A stretch of 64,000 nucleotides of DNA from Niabella agricola (GTDB lineage Bacteria; Bacteroidota; Bacteroidia; Chitinophagales; Chitinophagaceae). A model generated the notes under the pieces. It was not told the origin of the DNA. It saw only the letters and a program-made list of their open reading frames with translations, and ran no database searches. Both the position numbers and the translations under genes were made by a program. Below are positions 1-8,551 of the stretch, one piece after another; the first letter of the stretch is position 1; the number at the start of each line of letters is the position of its first letter. Location of the stretch: positions 4,030,001 through 4,094,000 of the forward strand of contig NZ_JAJHIZ010000003.1 of the NCBI RefSeq assembly GCF_021538615.1. The letters are read 5' to 3'.

Positions 1-1
1 C

Positions 2-1414
2 CTTTCGATCCTCACCAAGGTCCGGACGGATACCGAAAAATTCATCACCAGTTTTATCAATGTGTTTTTTGTCATTATTGTCAGTATTGTCTTTGTATCC
101 ATCTATGCTTTCCAGTTGCATTGGTCTATTATGCCGGTATACGCTGTTGGCATTTTTGCCATTGCCTTCGTTACCAGCCTGCTCAGCAGGCGCATCAAGG
201 TGATACAAAAAAATATTGTAAAAGAAACAACCGCGCTGGCGGGTACTACTACCGAAAGCCTGCGGAATATTGAAATCGTGAAAAGTCTGGGGCTGACAGA
301 ACAGGAGGTACAGCGACTCAATAACAATACGTTTAAGATTCTTGGGCTGGAGCTTAAAAAGGTAAAGAGCATCCGGGCGCTCAGTTTTATACAAGGTACA
401 ATGGTGAATTTTTTACAACAGGTGATTGCGTTTACATTGTTGTGGCTGATCTTTAAAGACGCCATTTCCCCCGGTCAGTATCTTTCCCTTTCGTTTTATG
501 GATTTTTCATTTTTGGTCCCATGCAGGAAATTGGCAATATTATTATTTCTTACCGGGAGGCCGAAGCTTCGCTGAATAATTTTCATAAGCTCATGCAGCG
601 AAAGGCAGAGCCGCGTCCGGCCAATCCCCGGCAGATCGGGATGATTGAATTGCTGGAGTTCCGGAATATTGTTTTCCGTCATCAAACGGCCCATTTTAAT
701 GCGCTGAATGATATTTCCTTTACGGTTAAAAAAGGCGAAACGATCGCGTTTGTAGGACCCAGTGGTTCCGGAAAAAGTACACTGGTGAAATTGCTGGTAG
801 GTCTTTACCGCCCGGCAAAAGGAACGATTTATTATGACGGTGTAGACGGCGAAGCAATCGACTTTGACCAACTGCGGGTTCAGATTGGTTTTGTAACACA
901 GGACACCCAGCTCTTCGCGGGTACGATAAAGGAGAACCTGTTATTTGTAAATCCCGGAGCTACCGATAACGATCTGAAGGATGCGCTGGAAAAAGCCAGT
1001 TGTACGGGTTTGCTGGCGCGTGCCGAGAACGGCCTGGATACGGTGATCGGTGAAGGAGGATTAAAACTAAGCGGCGGCGAGAAGCAGCGTATCGCCATTG
1101 CACGGGCATTGCTACGACATCCGCATCTGCTGATTTTTGATGAAGCAACGTCTGCATTGGATTCGATTACAGAAGAAGAAATTACCAAAACGATTAAGCT
1201 GGTGTCTTCAAAGAAAAACCAGATTACGGTACTGATTGCGCACCGGTTGAGTACCATACTGCATGCAGACCGGATCTATGTATTGGAGCGGGGGGAAATT
1301 GTCGAGACCGGCGATCATCATGCATTGCTACAGCAAAAAGGCCTGTATTATGCTATGTGGCGTCAGCAGATCGGCGAACGCAAAAAAGAAGCCTACGATA
1401 CGGTGTCGGCCTAG
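2..1414 (+). CDS. ABC exporter, fused membrane and ATPase domains (5' truncated)
   Basis: This is the C-terminal part of a type I (MsbA/LapB-like) ABC exporter; the reading frame is open to the window edge, so the true start lies upstream. The first ~190 visible codons encode the last membrane helices and coupling region of the transmembrane domain. The nucleotide-binding domain follows with every canonical motif: Walker A GPSGSGKST near nt 755-781, Q-loop VTQDTQ near nt 892, signature LSGGEKQRIAIARALL near nt 1069, Walker B LLIFDEATSALD near nt 1128 and the H-loop histidine in IAHRLST near nt 1240. It should couple ATP hydrolysis to export of a lipid, peptide or drug across the inner membrane. 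No accessory protein is visible downstream, so the substrate cannot be deduced. It ends at TAG, followed by an AT-rich spacer without a clear terminator. Confidence 0.93.
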   Translation, partial: LSILTKVRTDTEKFITSFINVFFVIIVSIVFVSIYAFQLHWSIMPVYAVGIFAIAFVTSLLSRRIKVIQKNIVKETTALAGTTTESLRNIEIVKSLGLTEQEVQRLNNNTFKILGLELKKVKSIRALSFIQGTMVNFLQQVIAFTLLWLIFKDAISPGQYLSLSFYGFFIFGPMQEIGNIIISYREAEASLNNFHKLMQRKAEPRPANPRQIGMIELLEFRNIVFRHQTAHFNALNDISFTVKKGETIAFVGPSGSGKSTLVKLLVGLYRPAKGTIYYDGVDGEAIDFDQLRVQIGFVTQDTQLFAGTIKENLLFVNPGATDNDLKDALEKASCTGLLARAENGLDTVIGEGGLKLSGGEKQRIAIARALLRHPHLLIFDEATSALDSITEEEITKTIKLVSSKKNQITVLIAHRLSTILHADRIYVLERGEIVETGDHHALLQQKGLYYAMWRQQIGERKKEAYDTVSA

Positions 1415-1707
1415 AAGACGCTTTTATTGTCAGTATATCGTTTTTTCCGGATGGTAGTTTTGCCGCTTTGGGAAGAACCATTGTAAAATTATTTTTCTAT
1501 TAAATAGTTTGTGTAACTGTATGATTATTACACTATTGAAATGTATTGTGGAAAAAAATAATGAAAAAAAGTTAATATTTTTTTAAAAGTTAATATATAT
1601 TGCACCTACCAATACGTTTTTTTCGGTATGAGAGGCTGGCGGTATTGACGTGTCATTTGTAAAACATAACTGCGAAAAACTAACAATTAAACAAGCTGTA
1701 ATTATCT

Positions 1708-2481
1708 ATGAGTTTTAAAATTCAGATTGTTGATGAGGACAAGGTATCATGGAATTTGCTGAAGTTTAAAATAGAGAGTGTAACCGATAACCAATTGCAA
1801 TTCCTGGATTACTGCTCCACTATGGAACAAGCCATCGGTGCTATTTTCATGCACCGGCCCGATATCCTGATATTCGACCTGAAGCTATTGAAGAATAAAG
1901 AATTTGAGATCATCGAAAGCCTCATCAATCAGAAGGTTTTCAGGGTAAAGATCATTGTTGTAGCCTCTTCCAATCAATTAAGTCAGTTGCAGAATATTAT
2001 CGATATCGGGGTTACTTCACTGATCATGAAACCTATTAATTCCAATGATCTGCGGAAATCGATCAGCCGGGTAATCGGACTACTTCAGGAAGAAGCAAGG
2101 GATATGATTGAAGATCATTTTATCACTTTAAAAGCAAACCGCTCACTGCTGTATGTGAATCAACGGGATATTCTTTTTGTAGAATCCAACCGGAACATTT
2201 GTGAGATCACATTTAAGGACGGCAGCCAGAAAACGGTGAATGAGAACATCACTTTTATTGATCAGCGTATCCACCTGAAGGAACTGGTCCGGATCGATAA
2301 AAGCACCATCATTAACATTTCCAAGATTGTGTATCTTGATAGTGATGTGTTTAACAAAGAGTGTAAGTTAAAATTGACCAACGGAAACGAAATTAACAAA
2401 TCGCTTAGCAAAATTGGCATGAGCCGCTTATATAAAATCGTATCTACTAACCGCAAAAATGAAGGACGTATTGTTTTTTGA
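1708..2481 (+). CDS. LytTR-family response regulator with a degenerate receiver domain
   Basis: A 257-residue protein with an N-terminal CheY-like receiver (about residues 3-120) and a C-terminal LytTR DNA-binding domain (about 140-245). The receiver keeps an acidic pair D9/E10, a probable phosphoacceptor D57 in LIFDLKLL and a Lys-Pro near residue 107 (MKPIN), but is otherwise divergent. The LytTR part shows the family landmarks ILFVESNRN, the K-x-V-x-E strand and LVRIDKSTIINISKI. Proteins of this build bind direct-repeat promoter sites, usually under control of a membrane histidine kinase; none is encoded alongside, so this is an orphan regulator. The next gene downstream, 173 nt away in the same direction, is the collagen-like lipoprotein, a plausible but unproven target. 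The ATG follows an AT-rich leader with no exact TAnnTTTG box. An 8-bp inverted repeat (2461-2468 with 2490-2497) spans the stop codon without a following T tract. Confidence 0.88.
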   Translation: MSFKIQIVDEDKVSWNLLKFKIESVTDNQLQFLDYCSTMEQAIGAIFMHRPDILIFDLKLLKNKEFEIIESLINQKVFRVKIIVVASSNQLSQLQNIIDIGVTSLIMKPINSNDLRKSISRVIGLLQEEARDMIEDHFITLKANRSLLYVNQRDILFVESNRNICEITFKDGSQKTVNENITFIDQRIHLKELVRIDKSTIINISKIVYLDSDVFNKECKLKLTNGNEINKSLSKIGMSRLYKIVSTNRKNEGRIVF

Positions 2482-2497
2482 TTTTGTTTCGTCCTTC
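2461..2497 (+). other. Inverted repeat spanning the stop of the LytTR gene
   Basis: GAAGGACG at 2461-2468 is exactly complementary to CGTCCTTC at 2490-2497, with a 21-nt T-rich loop containing the stop codon. There is no T tract after the right arm, so it is a possible weak terminator or mRNA-stabilising hairpin rather than a textbook terminator. Confidence 0.4.
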
Positions 2498-2653
2498 AAA
2501 AATCACTTTATGTCCTTTGTTAGTGAAAGTAAAAACAGAACATCGTATTCTTGTGGCACAATAAAAAAATCAACCCTGCGTAAGCCGAAAAGCAGTTTCT
2601 AGAGTAGGCATTATTTAATCATTAACTAGTAAATAAAATTAAATTAAACTTTT

Positions 2654-4876
2654 ATGAGACGTACATTCTTATCCGTCCTAGTTCTAGCCTCCCTGCTTAC
2701 AGGTTTGGATTCCTGTAAGAAAGGGGACACCGGTCCTGCGGGTCCTGCTGGTCCTGCCGGTGCCAAAGGTGCTGATGGCGCCAAAGGTGCAACAGGTGCT
2801 GATGGAACTAAGATCTATTCTGCAACAAGCGACCCTGCTGCTGCCAAAGATGGAGACTTCTGGTTCAATCCGACAACTAAAACGCTTTATGGTCCTAAAA
2901 CCGGAGGTGCTTGGGGTACTGGTACCGTTTTAGGCGGTAGCGGTGCTAATGGTGCCACAGGTGCTACAGGCGCAACTGGTGCCACAGGTGCAACTGGTGC
3001 CACAGGCGCGCCCGGAGCTGCAGGTCCTACCGGTGCTACAGGTGCTAAAGGTGATCCCGGAACTCAATTCTTAACCGGAGCCGGCGCACCCACTGCTGGT
3101 ACTGGTAATGTTGGTGATTACTATTTCGATACAAATACTTCTACTTTCTACGGTCCGAAAGTGGCAGGAGCTACTCCTTGGTCTGCTAACGTATTCCCGA
3201 TCGGGGCAGCAAATGCAGCGAAGACGTTCTACCTGACTGTAGGTCTGGAAAATGTAAAACAGGTTTACCGTAAAAATGCCCAAAATCACTCATTTGAGTT
3301 TGATAAGGCAGAAATCAGCGCCAGCGAATTTTATTTCAATGCTGATGACCGGAACCGTATCGCTAAATACAAAGGCTGGGGATTAAACCGTGAGATGATA
3401 TTTGAAACTACTCCGGGTTCTGGAATTTTTAACAGAGTTCCACAGTCTGCGAACGATTTTGGCTGGAGCTCTAGCCAATTGGCTGCTGGATTCCCTTACC
3501 TGCCCGGTGGTGGCGGTTGGGCTCAGGTTGGTATGAAGTTCCGTTATACGCAGAACTTCTCTGGTAATACCAACTATGATGGTACTACTACATCCGGTAC
3601 TCAGGAATTTACGCTGAGCCAGGTTGATATTGACCGTATGCGGTCTGAGGCTGGTGAAGGTTTCAAATACTGGACTTATGCAGCGTTTGCGTACTCCAAT
3701 AGCCAGGCCGAGCCTACAGTACATAACACAGACCTGAGCAAGGTTAAAGACGGCGATCGTATCAACTTCTGGCGGATTAAAAACGTTAAGATTGACAACC
3801 TGTCTGATGCTCAAGCTGATGTTGATGGTAAATACCATGCTGAATATTCCGCTGAATCAAACCTGAATCTGAATACAATTGCTGGGTTAGGCAGCAAGCT
3901 GGAAAAATACAAGCAAGATGGTAAAGTGTTCCTGAAATATCGTTACGTAAACCCGATGACCGGACAAGTTATCTATGCAACTTCGAGCAAATTTGGTGAT
4001 GATACTCCTGCTGGAAGTGGTTCTTATAACAATGGTAACCAGGCTGGCTGGTATGAAGCAACTCCTTACCTGTATAACTATACCCTGGGTGGTGTATCTT
4101 ATGGTCCTGGAGATGTAAATGTAACCAAAGAATGGCCTGCGCTGGGTGGTACTGCATCATTACATGGTGTAACTGTAGCTGGCGGTGGTGTTCAGGGATT
4201 TGATGTGTTCAACCAGGGCTACCTGTGGGGGTATAATGTAAATGGTCCGCTCATTCCAGCCAATCGCACTACGCAGCATTTCGGTGGTTATCCTCATGCT
4301 TACTGGATTGACCTGGATCAAAGCCTGGAAGTTGTTGGTAAGTCAATGAACACTATTGCTAGAAGCGGCGTGTTTAAAGTTAACTGGAAGGTTAAAACAG
4401 GTAGCAACTGGGGCGATACTGCTACTAAGGTTCCGTTCGGTCCGATTACCCTGGTAAACCCCAACAGCTCTATCAACCCTGTTGATGACAGCTGGATCGG
4501 TGGAAACTACTACACTGGTGATTACAACTACTACAATGCAGCACTGGGCGTAGGTAATAGCAGCATTCCTTACTGGAAAGATGGCGTACCTTCTAACAAC
4601 TACTACAGAGTAAGTTCTAACAACCTGTTTGGATGGGTAACTGGTAGTCCGGTTGTAAGTGGTCACCCCGCTTATGCAGACTTCCTGGCAAACAATGTAT
4701 TACCAGAAATCCGCATTAAGAATGGTAAACCGGCTAGCTGGTTCCAGGGCAAACCCCTGATTCAGGTACAGGTTTATGTAATTCCTGGAGATATCGTTAA
4801 AGCTGCTGCTGCAAGAGGTATCAACGTGAACAACGCTGCTGCTCTGTCTCAGTTCGCTGATTCTTACGGAAAATAA
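2654..4876 (+). CDS. Collagen-like repeat lipoprotein, surface exposed
   Basis: A 740-residue predicted lipoprotein. A signal peptide ends in a lipobox LDSC with Cys21. Two Gly-X-Y blocks follow: residues 24-51 (about 9 triplets, rich in GPA and GAK) and residues 97-136 (about 13 triplets, mostly GAT). Each is followed by a similar aromatic module: residues ~66-93 (GDFWFNPTTKTLYGPK) and ~154-180 (GDYYFDTNTSTFYGPK). So the N-terminal third is an internal duplication of collagen stalk plus a small domain. The remaining ~560 residues are rich in Gly, Asn, Tyr and Trp and match no catalytic family I recognise. Such bacterial collagen stalks form trimers that hold a head domain off the cell surface, as in adhesins and phage-like fibres; that role is inferred here. 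The GAT-coding DNA near 2950-3010 is nearly repetitive and prone to slippage. A strong terminator follows at 4931. Confidence 0.85.
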   Translation: MRRTFLSVLVLASLLTGLDSCKKGDTGPAGPAGPAGAKGADGAKGATGADGTKIYSATSDPAAAKDGDFWFNPTTKTLYGPKTGGAWGTGTVLGGSGANGATGATGATGATGATGATGAPGAAGPTGATGAKGDPGTQFLTGAGAPTAGTGNVGDYYFDTNTSTFYGPKVAGATPWSANVFPIGAANAAKTFYLTVGLENVKQVYRKNAQNHSFEFDKAEISASEFYFNADDRNRIAKYKGWGLNREMIFETTPGSGIFNRVPQSANDFGWSSSQLAAGFPYLPGGGGWAQVGMKFRYTQNFSGNTNYDGTTTSGTQEFTLSQVDIDRMRSEAGEGFKYWTYAAFAYSNSQAEPTVHNTDLSKVKDGDRINFWRIKNVKIDNLSDAQADVDGKYHAEYSAESNLNLNTIAGLGSKLEKYKQDGKVFLKYRYVNPMTGQVIYATSSKFGDDTPAGSGSYNNGNQAGWYEATPYLYNYTLGGVSYGPGDVNVTKEWPALGGTASLHGVTVAGGGVQGFDVFNQGYLWGYNVNGPLIPANRTTQHFGGYPHAYWIDLDQSLEVVGKSMNTIARSGVFKVNWKVKTGSNWGDTATKVPFGPITLVNPNSSINPVDDSWIGGNYYTGDYNYYNAALGVGNSSIPYWKDGVPSNNYYRVSSNNLFGWVTGSPVVSGHPAYADFLANNVLPEIRIKNGKPASWFQGKPLIQVQVYVIPGDIVKAAAARGINVNNAAALSQFADSYGK

Positions 4877-4930
4877 GATCAAATCCAACTCAGCAATCAC
4901 AGATTGTTGATCAGGAATAAGATTTAAGAG

Positions 4931-4971
4931 GAAGAAGCCGTCTCAATATTGAGGCGGCTTCTTCGTTTTTT
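4931..4971 (+). terminator. Rho-independent terminator of the collagen-like gene
   Basis: GAAGAAGCCG (4931-4940) pairs perfectly with CGGCTTCTTC (4955-4964), with further pairing inside the stem around an AT loop, followed by GTTTTTTAT. It starts 54 nt after the stop codon at 4876. Confidence 0.92.
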
Positions 4972-5562
4972 ATATTTGCCTCTTCTGAAGTGCGGTCTGG
5001 CTGCGATAATTGGTTTTTTATCTGCAGGATCAAATGGTGAAGCGTCTGTGAAGCTAGGTAGGGCACCAATAGTTTTGACAGGCAACCCAGTTAAAAATGA
5101 AGCATCCGGGTGTTAACGCAAATAGTTATGTGACCTTTGAACAAAGAAAACGAAACTGCCCAGAGCGCATAGAATTACCCCTATATCAATTGAAGCAGGC
5201 ATTCTGCTTTCCTCAGTATTTATAAGTTTACGGCAAGACCCGAGCGGCGAGGGCAGTACGGGTTTTGCGTTTTAGTGCGTTTCGATTGTCGGGATCTTGT
5301 ATCTTGGCCGTCTGGTGAAATACGGGTTGCGATGGAAGTTTGTTGCCTGCCGGGCAGCGTCTCCTTTTGATCTATAACAAGCTTGTATTTGAAGATTGCT
5401 TTTTTAGTTAGTTGAGGTAATCACCAACATTACCCTTATATCTTTTGTACAAGTAAAATACGCGTTATGGGGTATTGCCAACGGGTACAAACTATGGTAC
5501 CTTGGTACAACCAAATTAACAGCGTCTCTAAATCTCTTTTTATACCGAATTAATGAAACAGC
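4972..5562. other. Non-coding spacer between two surface lipoproteins
   Basis: About 590 nt with no credible ORF. It contains a 10-bp hairpin (5233-5242 with 5259-5268, one G-T pair) followed by GTTTTAG, which may be a terminator of a short transcript. Near 5439-5447 there is a promoter-like TATCTTTTG, one insertion away from the Bacteroidota -7 box, about 115 nt before the next gene. Nothing else was identified. Confidence 0.4.
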
Positions 5563-6750
5563 ATGAAAAATCTAACGCTCTCATTGCTGGCATTAACAGC
5601 AGTATTCAGTATTTCCTGTTCTAAATCTTCGTTTAGCGATAAGCCGGCGACGCCAAGGTGTGCGGGTGAAGGTCCTTCAGTAACTGAGCAGTTTGATATT
5701 ACTGGTCCGGATCAGGTATGTGCCGGTACACCTGAATCATATGTGATCAAAGGAACAAGTGCTGGTTCCCCCGGAGGCGCTTTCCCTTCATATGGATATG
5801 TAACATGGAGTGTTGATGATACTTCGAAGGCATCCATACAGGTGTTTGGTGCTAATTCTGATTCTGCTGTTGTTACACGAAAGGCTCCTGGAAATTTTAA
5901 TGTAAAGGCGTTTATTCTTATAACTCTCTGTGAGGGAGGATCAGGGCAATTGCCAAATAAGAATGTTGGCGACTGCGTGGCGCCTCCGTCTATTATTTCG
6001 GGCGGTGTCTACCACATTGTATCAGTGCTCGATTCTAATTACGAGATTGGAGTAGACACTTCTTCCTACTCCCCTTTATACCCCGTAAACGGACTTTTAC
6101 AATTGGTGAATAATGACAGTCTCACAAGGTTCTACTATGCCTGGACATTGAATGGTAGTTCCGGTGATTATGCGATGAACTTCTACAACCTGGATTATGC
6201 AATGGCAAATATCAGCAGTACACTTAGGCTCAATTACTATAGTTCCTCAGCGCCTGTATGGAAATTGGTTCCAACCAATGATGGCTATTACCGGATAGAA
6301 GATTCCGGAGGTAATATATTGACGATACCTGGTTCCAGTCCGGGTGCCGGAACGCAATTACAATTGTCAGGTACCTCCGGCGGGTTGAATCAAAAATGGA
6401 AGCTGATTCCCATTCTGCGGGTAAGCGACCCGGCGCCAAGGGAAACCATGACCGTCGTTTCTAATGGTTTTACCGGGGATATTGTACTAACGAATCAAAC
6501 AACGTCAGCACAAACAACCATCAGTAATATCGTACCCGGCACTTCACGTACCTTTTATATAAATACGACGTCCCAATATACGATCGGCGTTACAAATAAT
6601 TCTGGAACATCAACCATCTATGTATCCATGAAAAATTATGGAGGAACGCGGAATTGGTCGTTCAGTGGTTCGTCCTATACGACTGGAAACTATAATGCCT
6701 GGACATATGGCGGCCCCTATGTTTTGCGGCTTTCTGTAAATGGTCTATAG
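5563..6750 (+). CDS. Ricin-type lectin domain lipoprotein
   Basis: A 395-residue predicted lipoprotein: an N-terminal signal peptide ends in SISC (Cys19). Residues ~45-130 look like an Ig/PKD-type beta-sandwich (ITGPDQVCAGTPESYVIKG and WSVDDTSKASIQV recall PKD-like motifs in this phylum). Residues ~150-285 resemble a ricin B-type beta-trefoil: GGVYHIVSVLDSNYEIGVD opens it, and repeated W-K-L-V/I-P plus YRIEDSGGNILTI elements occur, although the classic QxW is reduced to LNQKWKL. The last ~110 residues are a Ser/Thr/Asn-rich beta domain. By family knowledge such a protein binds carbohydrate at the cell surface; no hydrolase domain is attached. It stands alone between two long spacers and is closed by a strong hairpin at 6775. 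Confidence 0.75.
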   Translation: MKNLTLSLLALTAVFSISCSKSSFSDKPATPRCAGEGPSVTEQFDITGPDQVCAGTPESYVIKGTSAGSPGGAFPSYGYVTWSVDDTSKASIQVFGANSDSAVVTRKAPGNFNVKAFILITLCEGGSGQLPNKNVGDCVAPPSIISGGVYHIVSVLDSNYEIGVDTSSYSPLYPVNGLLQLVNNDSLTRFYYAWTLNGSSGDYAMNFYNLDYAMANISSTLRLNYYSSSAPVWKLVPTNDGYYRIEDSGGNILTIPGSSPGAGTQLQLSGTSGGLNQKWKLIPILRVSDPAPRETMTVVSNGFTGDIVLTNQTTSAQTTISNIVPGTSRTFYINTTSQYTIGVTNNSGTSTIYVSMKNYGGTRNWSFSGSSYTTGNYNAWTYGGPYVLRLSVNGL

Positions 6751-6774
6751 TGTCGTTTTAGTATAAACGTCGCA

Positions 6775-6819
6775 GATAATCCTGCCCGGAACTTTGCAAA
6801 GCTTAAGGGCAGGATTATC
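6775..6819 (+). terminator. Strong hairpin after the ricin-lectin lipoprotein
   Basis: A 13-bp perfect stem (6775-6787 with 6807-6819) with a 19-nt loop that itself contains the palindrome CTTTGCAAAG. Only ATTTGGGG follows, so the T tract is short. It lies 24 nt after the stop codon. Confidence 0.7.
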
Positions 6820-7168
6820 ATTTGGGGATATTTAGGGCGAAGCTGGTTTGGTTGTAAGAAGCCTGACGCATTCATGATGTGGCGCCCTCTCATGTTTTGA
6901 CTAAGTTTGAGGGATGCCGCCATAAAACAGCGCGAGTGTATGATATAGTTGTCTAAATGTTGCCAAGGGTTGAATGCCGTACGGAAATACAGCCCTGGGA
7001 AACTGCTAACAGCGCATTTAATGAGAGGAGATTAGCTTGCCTTTTTATGCTAAAACGGAAATAACCGGCATCGTTTGCCGCCTGGTCTTTGCGTGTGTTC
7101 GAACGCATTCAATAATGCAATACCTGAAAATTCTGATGGAGCAGCTTAGTTGATTACCGGTAGCTGGC
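6820..7168. other. Spacer with no recognised gene
   Basis: About 350 nt between a plus-strand terminator hairpin and the 3' end of the minus-strand cysteine desulfurase gene. The short open frames on either strand have no recognisable motifs. I see no repeat array here. Confidence 0.4.
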
Positions 7169-8296
7169 TCAGAGCAGCTCTTTAAGCGTGTTAATGGTAT
7201 GATCAATCTCTTCTTTTGTATTGTATTTACTAAAGGAAAAACGGATAGGTACCCGGTCCGCAGCGCTGTTTAAGGCAGCGATGACATGGGAACCCTGACT
7301 GGCCCCACTGCTGCAGGCGCTTCCGCCCGACACGCAGATGTTATGAATGTCGAGATTGAAGAGTAGCATTTCGGAGCGTTCTGTTTGCGGAAAGGAGGCG
7401 CTTAGTACCGTGTACAGGCAACTGCCAAACGCATCTCCGTTAAACGTAACGGAAGGGATCTTGCTTTGAAGTTGCTCCGCCATATATTGTTTCAACCCAC
7501 GGATAAAAGCCGCTTCTTTTTCATAATTAGCCATGGCCAGGTCCAGCGCCTTGGCAAAACCTACAATACCATACACGTTTTCTGTTCCGGCCCGCATATT
7601 GCGCTCCTGCCCGCCGCCAAAAATAAAGGGCTTGATCTGCAGATTACTGTTTACATACAGGATTCCCGAGCCTTTTGGTCCGTGAAATTTATGACCGGAT
7701 GCAGAAATAAAATCGATATCAATGCGCTGCAGATCTATCGGGTAGTGCCCAACGGTTTGTACACAGTCTGAATGAAAAACGGCGTCATACTTCCTGCACA
7801 ATGCACTAACTGCATTGATAGCCAGGAGGTTTCCGATCTCATTATTAGCATGCATCAGGGTAACCAGGCATTTGCGCTCCTGTGTGGCTAATTGCTCCTC
7901 CAGGTCCTTCAGGTCTACATGCCCGTTGGATTGTAATTTTATCAGGCTGAAGGTAATCGTATTGCCAGTACTATAATGTTCTACTGTGTGCAGCACCGCA
8001 TGGTGTTCGATGCCGGAGGTAATGATATGGGTGCAGCCAAGGTCCCGGATTGCGGCATTGATGGCGGTATTATTGCTTTCTGTTCCACCGGAAGTAAAGA
8101 AAATCTCACCTGGTTTTACATTCAGGTGTTTTGCCACTGTTTTTCGGGCGGTTTCTATGGCCAGCCGGGTTTCTCTTCCATAAGAATACACAGAAGACGG
8201 ATTGCCGAATCCCGAGGTCATATAGGGTAACATCGCATCCAGTACTTCCTTATCGAGGCAAGTGGTTGCGGCATTGTCTAAATATATTTTTTCCAT
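7169..8296 (-). CDS. Cysteine desulfurase (NifS/IscS class)
   Basis: A 375-residue PLP enzyme that takes sulfur from L-cysteine as an enzyme persulfide for Fe-S clusters or thiolated tRNA. The N-terminus IYLDNAATT is typical. The PLP lysine is K203 in SASGHKFHGPKG, and the persulfide cysteine is C328 in GGSACSSGA, on the class I type mobile loop. H98-H99 in SGIEHHAVL is the usual base region. Length and motif order match IscS/NifS, not SufS. No iscU, iscA or tRNA thiolase gene lies beside it, so the acceptor is unknown. The start ATG is clear; a TAACTTTG box lies 50 nt upstream. Confidence 0.93.
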   Translation of the reverse strand: MEKIYLDNAATTCLDKEVLDAMLPYMTSGFGNPSSVYSYGRETRLAIETARKTVAKHLNVKPGEIFFTSGGTESNNTAINAAIRDLGCTHIITSGIEHHAVLHTVEHYSTGNTITFSLIKLQSNGHVDLKDLEEQLATQERKCLVTLMHANNEIGNLLAINAVSALCRKYDAVFHSDCVQTVGHYPIDLQRIDIDFISASGHKFHGPKGSGILYVNSNLQIKPFIFGGGQERNMRAGTENVYGIVGFAKALDLAMANYEKEAAFIRGLKQYMAEQLQSKIPSVTFNGDAFGSCLYTVLSASFPQTERSEMLLFNLDIHNICVSGGSACSSGASQGSHVIAALNSAADRVPIRFSFSKYNTKEEIDHTINTLKELL

Positions 8297-8346
8297 GAAC
8301 GCTTCTTCCTTTTAGCCGGTATGTCTCCTCCCGGTGAAAATGTTTG

Positions 8347-8354
8347 CAAAGTTA
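8347..8354 (-). promoter_or_regulatory. -7 box TAACTTTG for the cysteine desulfurase gene
   Basis: Exact match to TAnnTTTG on the minus strand, 50 nt before the ATG. No TTG at the expected -33 distance. Confidence 0.4.
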
Positions 8355-8551
8355 ATGAAGCAATCGCATATGGATTTTGTAGACTACCAACGCTTAAGTA
8401 TCAGGGTTGGCTCCCGCATTATGCCCGGCGCTATTGACTATTGATCAGACTGGTGCTTAAAACAATCTGAAGCAATGAAAATCATGCTGAAAGGCACAGG
8501 TCATAAGACAGGGCGAAACCCTTAAACGCTGAAGCTTAGGCCCCGGCCGTT

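Noticed and set aside
2763..3060. Tandem DNA repeat as a possible satellite or recombination site
   Set aside because: The repetition is in codon triplets and encodes in-frame Gly-X-Y collagen repeats.
6717..6923. 68-codon minus-strand ORF after the ricin-lectin gene
   Set aside because: It crosses the terminator hairpin and the end of the real gene; no motif, no promoter.
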